57,692 nucleotides of DNA from Lachnospiraceae bacterium (GTDB taxonomy: Bacteria; Bacillota; Clostridia; Lachnospirales; Lachnospiraceae): NCBI GenBank assembly GCA_004556655.1, contig SFGF01000014.1, forward strand, positions 1 through 57,692. Reading direction: 5' to 3'. The notes below the pieces were generated by a model that was not told where the DNA came from, made no database searches, and worked only from the letters and a program-made list of their open reading frames with translations. This document shows, one piece after another, positions 51,904 through 57,692 of this stretch (position 1 is the first letter of the stretch; the number at the start of each line of letters is the position of its first letter). Position numbers and translations under genes: made by a program.

Positions 51904-53310
51904 ATGAAAGATGTAATTATTATCGGAGCAGGTGTGTCAGGATGCGCAGTGGCAAGGGAGTTATCCCGTTATCAGCTGGATATCTGTGTAGTGGAAAAAG
52001 AAAGTGACATCTGCGAAGGAACAAGCAAAGCAAACAGTGGAATTGTTCACGGAGGATTTGATGCAGAAACCGGATCATTGAAAGCAAAGTTGAATGTATT
52101 AGGAAATCAGATGATGGAGGAGATGTCCCGTAAACTGGATTTTGAATTCAGACGCAATGGTTCTATGGTTGTTTGTTGGAGTGAAAAAGAAAAAACAGTT
52201 TTGGAAGAACTTCTGGAGCGGGGGATTAAAAACGGTGTACCGGGAATGGAGATTCTGGATCGCAGGCAGGCTCTGGAATTGGAACCAAATCTGGCAGATG
52301 AAGTGTATGCGGTATTGTATGTACCAACCGGAGGGATTGTATGTCCTTTTGGCATGAATATTGCTTATGCGGAAAATGCAGCATTAAACGGAGTGGAGTT
52401 CCGACTGGGAACACAGGTGCAGTCCATTGAAAAGATGAAAGGCGGCTATCGCGTTCAGACAGATCAGGGGACGCTGGAGACAAAATACCTGATCAATGCG
52501 GCAGGGGTATATGCGGATGTATTCCACAATATGGTGAGTGAAAAGAAAATACATATCATACCGCGCAGAGGAGATTATTGTCTGCTGGATAAAACGACTG
52601 GAGGGCTGGTCAGCCATACGATTTTCCAGCTTCCGTCGGAAAAAGGAAAAGGTATTCTGGTGACACCAACCATACATGGCAATTTGATGCTGGGTCCCAC
52701 AGCTATTGATATTGAAGATAAAGAAGCAACAGCGACCACTGCGCAGGGATTGAATGAGGTGATGGAAAAGTGTGTAAAATCCGTAAAAAATATTCCGATG
52801 CGGCAGGTGATCACCTCATTTGCAGGATTGAGAGCACATGAGGACAATGGAGACTTTATTATCGAAGAAGTGGAAGATGCAAAAGGATTTATTGATGTGG
52901 CAGGTATCGAATCACCGGGACTTTCCAGTGCACCGGCAATTGGTTTATATGTACGGGACATTCTTGCGGGAATGACGGAACTGAAAGAAAAAGATAATTT
53001 CGTGGAAACCAGAAAAGGTATTGTACGTTTTAAGGAACTTTCTAAAGAAGAACAAAACCGTCTGATCAAAGAGAATCCATCATACGGTCAGATCGTATGT
53101 AGATGTGAGGAGATTACAGAGGGAGAAATATTGGATGCGATTCATCGGCCGTTGGGGGCAACGACACTTGATGGAATTAAGCGACGCACCAGGGCAGGTA
53201 TGGGAAGATGTCAGGCAGGCTTCTGTACTCCGAAAACCATGGAAATACTTTCCAAAGAACTGCAGATGGAACTGAAAGATATTCGAAAAACCGGAAGGAG
53301 GGACGTATGA
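51904..53310 (+). CDS. FAD-dependent glycerol-3-phosphate dehydrogenase-like protein with BFD-type Fe-S domain
   Basis: 468 residues. N-terminal Rossmann/FAD motif DVIIIGAGVSGCAVAREL, DAO-family fold, and a C-terminal domain with four cysteines (VCRCEEIT and GRCQAGFC) for a 2Fe-2S cluster. This is like GlpA of anaerobic glycerol-3-phosphate dehydrogenase. It oxidises glycerol-3-phosphate to dihydroxyacetone phosphate by inference from glpP. AGGAGG upstream; 4-base overlap with the next gene. Confidence 0.9.
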   Translation: MKDVIIIGAGVSGCAVARELSRYQLDICVVEKESDICEGTSKANSGIVHGGFDAETGSLKAKLNVLGNQMMEEMSRKLDFEFRRNGSMVVCWSEKEKTVLEELLERGIKNGVPGMEILDRRQALELEPNLADEVYAVLYVPTGGIVCPFGMNIAYAENAALNGVEFRLGTQVQSIEKMKGGYRVQTDQGTLETKYLINAAGVYADVFHNMVSEKKIHIIPRRGDYCLLDKTTGGLVSHTIFQLPSEKGKGILVTPTIHGNLMLGPTAIDIEDKEATATTAQGLNEVMEKCVKSVKNIPMRQVITSFAGLRAHEDNGDFIIEEVEDAKGFIDVAGIESPGLSSAPAIGLYVRDILAGMTELKEKDNFVETRKGIVRFKELSKEEQNRLIKENPSYGQIVCRCEEITEGEILDAIHRPLGATTLDGIKRRTRAGMGRCQAGFCTPKTMEILSKELQMELKDIRKTGRRDV

Positions 53311-54575
53311 TGAAACAATGTGATCTGGTAATTGTCGGCGGAGGTCCGGCAGGTCTGGCTGCCGCAATCGCAGCGAAGAAAAAAGGAATCGATGATATTC
53401 TGATCGTAGAGCGTGATGACAGACTGGGAGGTATTTTGAACCAGTGTATCCACAATGGATTTGGTTTACATACGTTTCAGGAAGAACTTACCGGTCCTGA
53501 ATATGCATATCGTTTTATCTGTCAGGTGAAAGAACTTGAGATTCCCTGTCTTACAGGAACCATGGTTTTGGATATTACGCCGGAGAAGATTATAACAATT
53601 ATGAATCGGAAAGATGGTGTCGTGCAGCTTCAGGCAAAATCTATTATTCTTGCCATGGGATGCAGAGAGCGTCCGAGAGGAGCTTTGAATATACCCGGCT
53701 ATCGCCCGATGGGGATTTATTCAGCCGGTACGGCGCAGCGCCTGGTAAATGTGGACGGGTATCTGCCTGGGAAGGAAGTTGTCATACTGGGTTCCGGTGA
53801 TATCGGTCTGATCATGGCAAGAAGAATGACTCTCGAGGGAGCAAAAGTTAAAGTTGTTGCAGAATTGATGCCTTACTCCGGCGGTCTGAAAAGAAATATT
53901 GTACAATGTCTTGATGACTTTGGAATACCACTGAAACTTCGCCACACGGTGGTAGATATAAAAGGAAAGAAAAAACTGGAAGGTGTTACCTTGGCAGAAG
54001 TAGATGAAAAAGGAAAACCTGTACCGGGAACAGAAGAATATTATTCCTGTGACACACTTCTGTTATCCTGTGGTCTGATTCCGGAAAATGAACTGTCAAG
54101 AGAAATGGGCATTGCTATGAATCCGGTTACCAATGGTCCGATTGTGGATGAAAGTCTTGAGTCCAGTATTTCCGGGGTATTTGTCTGCGGCAATGTGCTG
54201 CATGTACATGATCTGGTGGATTTTGTTTCGGAGGAAGCAAAATGTGCAGGTGAAAATGCAGCGGATTATATTCAGGGAAAATTGTCGAAAGTGGAGAGAA
54301 ATCCGGTTTTCGTAGAAGTGGAGGGAGGAATCCGTTATACCGTTCCTGCTTCCGTTGCACCGGAGCGTATGAGAGACAAAGTAAAGATTCGTTTTCGTAC
54401 CGGAAATGTATACCGGGATTGCTATATTAGTGTATATTTGGATGAAAATCGTATTCAGCGCAAAAAGAAACAGATTGTGACCCCAGGCGAGATGGAAGAA
54501 GTTATTTTGGAAAAGACAAAAATAGAAGAAAACGGCAGACCAGGTAAAATCAGGATCGTGCTGGAGCATAAATAA
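53307..54575 (+). CDS. NAD(P)/FAD-dependent oxidoreductase of the glp cluster
   Basis: 422 residues with two dinucleotide-binding motifs (DLVIVGGGPAGLAAAIAA near the start and VVILGSGDIGLIMARR near 157). It has the pyridine nucleotide-disulfide oxidoreductase layout and probably takes electrons from the upstream dehydrogenase. ATG 53307 overlaps the previous stop (ATGA) and has AAGGAGG upstream. A second ATG at 53310 is possible. Confidence 0.9.
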   Translation: MMKQCDLVIVGGGPAGLAAAIAAKKKGIDDILIVERDDRLGGILNQCIHNGFGLHTFQEELTGPEYAYRFICQVKELEIPCLTGTMVLDITPEKIITIMNRKDGVVQLQAKSIILAMGCRERPRGALNIPGYRPMGIYSAGTAQRLVNVDGYLPGKEVVILGSGDIGLIMARRMTLEGAKVKVVAELMPYSGGLKRNIVQCLDDFGIPLKLRHTVVDIKGKKKLEGVTLAEVDEKGKPVPGTEEYYSCDTLLLSCGLIPENELSREMGIAMNPVTNGPIVDESLESSISGVFVCGNVLHVHDLVDFVSEEAKCAGENAADYIQGKLSKVERNPVFVEVEGGIRYTVPASVAPERMRDKVKIRFRTGNVYRDCYISVYLDENRIQRKKKQIVTPGEMEEVILEKTKIEENGRPGKIRIVLEHK

Positions 54576-54595
54576 AATCCCGGAGGTGAAAGAAT

Positions 54596-54946
54596 ATGGA
54601 GAAAAAAGTGTTAACCTGTATCGGCTGTCCGATGGGATGTACACTGACGGTAGAACTGGAAGGCAATGAGGTAAAAAGCGTTGAAGGAAATACTTGTAAA
54701 CGTGGCGATATATACGCAAGAAAGGAAGTTACTAATCCTACCCGAATCGTGACAACAACAGTACGGCTGAAAAGTGGAGGGGTAGTTTCCGTAAAGACAA
54801 AAGAAGATATACCAAAAGAAAAGATTATGGACTGCGTGAATGAAATAAAGCGGCTGGAAGTGGATACACCGGTAAAGATCGGCCAGATTATTTTGGATAA
54901 TGTTGCCGGTACAGGGGTTCCGGTGGTGGCAACATCATTCAGATAA
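54596..54946 (+). CDS. DUF1667-domain protein
   Basis: 116 residues; CIGCPMGCTLTV and GNTCKRGDIYA supply cysteines that could bind a metal or Fe-S cluster. DUF1667 proteins are often next to anaerobic glycerol-3-phosphate dehydrogenase genes, as here, and may replace GlpC as electron-transfer partner (inference). Confidence 0.9.
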   Translation: MEKKVLTCIGCPMGCTLTVELEGNEVKSVEGNTCKRGDIYARKEVTNPTRIVTTTVRLKSGGVVSVKTKEDIPKEKIMDCVNEIKRLEVDTPVKIGQIILDNVAGTGVPVVATSFR

Positions 54947-54973
54947 CTGCTTATTATCTTTTGTTTGTATTGT

Positions 54974-55017
54974 ACTTCCGAAAGCTATAGAATTAACTGA
55001 AGCTTTCGGAAGTTTTA
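54974..55017 (+). terminator. Terminator after the glp cluster
   Basis: 13-bp perfect stem ACTTCCGAAAGCT / AGCTTTCGGAAGT with a 14-base loop followed by a short T-rich stretch. Confidence 0.85.
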
Positions 55018-55058
55018 TATTTAGATAAATTTTTTACCATTACAATTGCTGTTTTCAT
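54993..55058 (-). pseudogene. Truncated start of an unknown minus-strand gene
   Basis: A well-placed AAGGAGAG precedes an ATG at 55058 but the frame (MKTAIVMVKNLSKYK and on) ends after 21 codons inside the glp terminator hairpin. Upstream on this strand are possible operators (55115-55129, 55153-55180). It looks like the head of a deleted regulated gene, or a very small real gene. The rest of the 461-base gap 54947-55407 shows no gene. Confidence 0.3.
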
Positions 55059-55114
55059 AAATCTCTCCTTGTTGTTGGCAAAACTATGTATCCTGCTAAA
55101 ATAATATGAAACAA

Positions 55115-55129
55115 CTGTATCATATACAG
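55115..55129. promoter_or_regulatory. Operator-like inverted repeat 1
   Basis: CTGTAT-CAT-ATACAG, perfect 6-bp arms. Together with the second repeat it shares the TGTATCA half-site. Confidence 0.4.
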
Positions 55130-55152
55130 GCATATTCAACAAGATGTGGATG

Positions 55153-55180
55153 TGATACAAAAAAAATAGATATTGTATCA
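55153..55180. promoter_or_regulatory. Operator-like inverted repeat 2
   Basis: TGATACAA / TTGTATCA, perfect 8-bp arms with a 12-base A-rich centre. GntR-type operators often look like this; the regulator is not in the window. Confidence 0.4.
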
Positions 55181-55407
55181 TGAAATGGAAGATAATGTTC
55201 TGTACAGTGTGCGGCATTTCCGGCTGAAAAATCGTATAAAAATTACATTTACAGGAGTGGATGGAGTTTTTTTCATAAGATTTTTAAATACTTCAAATTA
55301 ATAAAACTTAAACAAGATTCAAACATTGTAAAAATAATCTATTGTTATATTACACAAACAAAGAATGAAATAATGATGAGTGAAGTAAATTATGGAACAA
55401 GGGTCAA

Positions 55408-56622
55408 ATGGGGATGATGTGCATGAGAAAGATACTAAAATTTTTACATTCAAGATATGCTTTGGCGGCATTTTGCATTGCGCTTGAATTTGCACAGATT
55501 ATGGCAGTATTTATTTTACTCTATAAATATTTTTTGCCGATTACCGTTCTTGAAGTGATCTTTCATGTAGCTGTATTGCTCTATATCATTAACAGAGATG
55601 AAATTCCAGAATTCAAACTGCCCTGGCTGATTCTGCTTTCAATGCTTCCGGTCATAGGTGCATTTGTTTTTATGCTGTTATCCAGTACAGAAAGTAGTAA
55701 ACAGCTTAAAAAAGAATTTGATAATGCCTGTCAGAGGATACGACCATACTGGCAAGATTCGGAATGTATGGAACGTCTGGAAGAGGACGATATGGATGCA
55801 TTTTCCCAGGTGCATTACCTGCATCGGGCTACAGGAATGTGCTGCTATGGAAGCAGGAATGTAACTTATTATAAAATAGGGGAAGAATTTCATCAAGCAT
55901 TACTGAAAGAACTGGAGCAGGCAGAAAAATATATTTTGATGGAATATTTTATTATCCAGGATGGCAGGATGTGGGCGCCTATCCATGAGATTTTGAAGAA
56001 AAAAGCTGCACAGGGGATTGCGGTTTATTTGATGTATGATGACTTCGGATGTATGGCAACCCTGCCGGAACGTTATTATAAACAAATGGAAGGCGAAGGG
56101 ATTCATTGTATTCCAGCAAATAAGTTTACCCTTGTTTTGTCTAATATACATAATAACCGTGATCACCGTAAGATTACAGTGATTGACGGAAAAGTGGGAT
56201 TTACCGGAGGAATTAATCTTGCAGATGAGTATATCAATGCCGTCGATAAATATGGACATTGGAAGGATACTGCCGTAAAGATAGAAGGAGAGGCAGTAAA
56301 AAATCTGACTGCTTTAGTCTGGCTTTTCTGGAATGTTCAGAGTAAGAAACCGATGGACTATGAATTTGCATGGTATATTGATAAGAGTTCACACGGGGAA
56401 AAAGAAGAAGGTGTAGTGATGCCATACGGCGATGGACCGGAAACATTTTATCTGGAAAGTATCGGAAAAAATGTTTATCTGAACATGATCAATGCTGCAA
56501 AAAAGTATCTCTACATTACAACGCCTTATTTAATCTGTGATCATGAGCTTATGACTGCTTTGCGTCTTGCGGCAAAAAAAAGGAGTGGATGTTCGCATTA
56601 TTACACCCCATATTCCGGATAA
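55408..56622 (+). pseudogene. Cardiolipin synthase, N-terminal part before frameshift
   Basis: 404 codons: two N-terminal transmembrane helices (about 15-70), then phospholipase D domain 1 with HRKITVIDGKVGFTGG. After LRLAAKK the frame goes astray (RSGCSHYYTPYSG). The tract of eight A at 56574-56581 has one A too many for the second half to stay in frame. The full gene would span 55408-56959. Several ATGs (55408-55423) are possible starts. Confidence 0.85.
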
Positions 56623-56959
56623 AAAGACCATTTTTTTGATGACACGTTCCAGTTATCAACGACTGATTCTGGATGGAATAAAGATTTATGAGTACACACC
56701 TGGTTTTATCCATGCGAAGAATTTTGTGAGTGATGATAAATTTGCAGTATGCGGGACCATCAATTTAGATTATCGTTCCCTGGTTCATCATTATGAATGT
56801 GGTATATGGATGTATCATGTGGAATGTATTAAAGATATGAAAGAAGATTTTGAAGAAACATTGAAACAGTCAGGACAGATTGATGAAGCAAGAGCAAAGC
56901 TGAAAGGATGGGAGAGACTTTTGGCGGAGGTTATGAAAGTTTTCTCACCATTGTTGTAA
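56582..56959 (+). pseudogene. Cardiolipin synthase, C-terminal part after frameshift
   Basis: Continues in the shifted frame with GVDVRIITPHIPDKK and the second phospholipase D motif FIHAKNFVSDDKF...GTINLDYRS, ending LLAEVMKVFSPLL. Both HKD motifs are needed for activity, so the break would inactivate the enzyme unless slippage on A8 restores it. Confidence 0.85.
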
Positions 56960-57040
56960 AAATAGCTTTGCACAAACTTATTTTTTATAATAAATTTGGT
57001 TAAAAAAGGAATGGAATCTTTACGTGGGGGGTGATTCTAT

Positions 57041-57529
57041 ATGTCACAACATTCTTTTTGGGCGGAAAGACTCTTTGTAAATAAACAACTTTCGATTCAT
57101 ATTTATGAGAAAGATGGCAAATTAGCAGAATGTGTTGGAATTAAGGAATGTGACGAAGATCCGTTTCTTTCAGATCCATCTCTGTATGAGAGGATAAGAG
57201 AAAAGCAGCGTATAAAAGGAGAGCCGGTTGTAATAACGGATGATGGCTGGGTGGCGTATATAGCCTTTGAGGATAGAAATGGAAGAATTGGAGCTTTTAG
57301 AGATCGACCAGATTACTCCGACACAGAAGGACAGAATGGAAGGAGAAAACTACATTTAACGAATGAAATTGGAAAGCTGGCAGAGGACGGTCTGAAACAA
57401 ATGGAGTATATGCTGTCAGTGATGTCTTTTTTCAGAAACTGGAAAAGTGCCGGATGCAGGTGGAAATGTTTAACAATATCTAGCAAGAATTCCCCCATCC
57501 TCTTAGGTGGTTGGGATGAATTACAATAA
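57041..57529 (+). CDS. Hypothetical protein, probably shifted near its end
   Basis: 162 codons from an ATG after GGGGGGTG. I do not recognise the family. Residues 1-125 look like a normal soluble domain; from about residue 130 the composition becomes odd (Trp, Cys, Ser-rich). One extra T in the T6 tract at 57427-57432 would instead give QKLEKCRMQVEMFNNI and a stop at 57481-57483, a more natural helical end. An IS element begins just downstream. Confidence 0.55.
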   Translation: MSQHSFWAERLFVNKQLSIHIYEKDGKLAECVGIKECDEDPFLSDPSLYERIREKQRIKGEPVVITDDGWVAYIAFEDRNGRIGAFRDRPDYSDTEGQNGRRKLHLTNEIGKLAEDGLKQMEYMLSVMSFFRNWKSAGCRWKCLTISSKNSPILLGGWDELQ

Positions 57530-57544
57530 ATAGAACATACGTTC

Positions 57545-57573
57545 TTGAAATCCGGTAAACAATGTGGTATAAT
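57545..57573 (+). promoter_or_regulatory. Promoter of the transposase gene
   Basis: TTGAAA (57545-57550) and TATAAT (57568-57573), 17-base spacer. An AGAAC-ATAC-GTTCT inverted repeat lies just upstream (about 57532-57545). Confidence 0.7.
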
Positions 57574-57606
57574 AAACTCAGTCGATAGGAAAGGAAGTCT
57601 TTTATT

Positions 57607-57692
57607 ATGCGAGAATTAGACCATAATGCTCATTCGGTTTTTCTGCTGTATTATCACCTGATTTTGGTTGTAAAATACCGACGAGATATCTT
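57607..57692 (+). mobile_element. tnpA: IS200/IS605-type transposase TnpA, 5' end only
   Basis: 28 codons before the window ends: MRELDHNAHSVFLLYYHLIL then VVKYRRDI. The pattern HSVxxLxYHLIxVVKYRR is the N-terminus of Y1 (HUH) single-strand transposases. GGAAAGGAAG precedes the ATG. The catalytic HUH and Tyr lie beyond the window. Confidence 0.85.

Noticed and set aside
57490..57512. Imperfect hairpin CCCCATCC / GGTGG-TTGGG upstream of TnpA as IS left end
   Set aside because: The pairing is poor and the element's other end is outside the window, so the boundary cannot be supported.

Overview
The window looks like a chromosomal segment of a spore-forming, Gram-positive anaerobe of the Clostridia, most likely a Lachnospiraceae gut bacterium. 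The reasons are a complete spoIIA-sigF plus spoVAA-AE sporulation block, a clostridial S10-spc-alpha ribosomal superoperon, a type III glutamine synthetase, an anaerobic glycerol-3-phosphate oxidation cluster with a DUF1667 protein, strong AGGAGG ribosome binding sites and TTGnnn-17-TATAAT promoters. Genus-level placement is inference.

Layout. 0.1-3.2 kb: folC, a small protein and a zinc-ribbon/TPR membrane protein. 3.2-8 kb: spoIIAA-spoIIAB-sigF, a terminator, then a forespore-type (sigma-G/F-like) promoter that drives a 47-residue membrane protein and spoVAA-AB-AC-AD-AE. 8-11.2 kb: murB-rapZ-whiA-crh, where Crh keeps Ser46 but has Glu at position 15. 11.3-15.5 kb: a MATE exporter, then on the minus strand a PAP2 phosphatase and a GNAT acetyltransferase, then a membrane protein that resembles a catalytically dead SipW-type signal peptidase. 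15.6-33 kb: rpsJ to rplQ including secY, adk, map, infA and rpoA, with several unusually long structured gaps (around rpsH and between rpmJ and rpsM).

33-42.5 kb is accessory and metabolic: a decayed fragment, a Crp/Fnr regulator, thioredoxin, a kinase-like protein, a lipid kinase, class II aldolase, GlnN, and a MoxR ATPase with a VWA partner. 42.5-51.1 kb: an OPT-family transporter broken by a frameshift and overlapped by a PqqD-like protein, a YitT protein, a CdaR/PucR-type regulator followed by ftsEX, a CtpA-like protease and a DegV protein. 51.2-55 kb: glpP with a leader terminator, followed by two FAD oxidoreductases and DUF1667, a likely GlpP-controlled glycerol-3-phosphate oxidation operon. 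55.4-57.7 kb: a cardiolipin synthase split at an A8 tract, a protein that also seems shifted at a T6 tract, and the start of an IS200/IS605-type TnpA cut by the window end.

The most interesting points are the small protein heading the spoVA operon behind a CATACTA promoter, the OPT-PqqD pair, the dead SipW-like protein, a 64-bp dispersed hairpin repeat found upstream of both murB and the Crp/Fnr gene, a 40-bp tandem repeat in front of rpmJ, and homopolymer frameshifts in three genes of the last 14 kb (which may be real or assembly errors).
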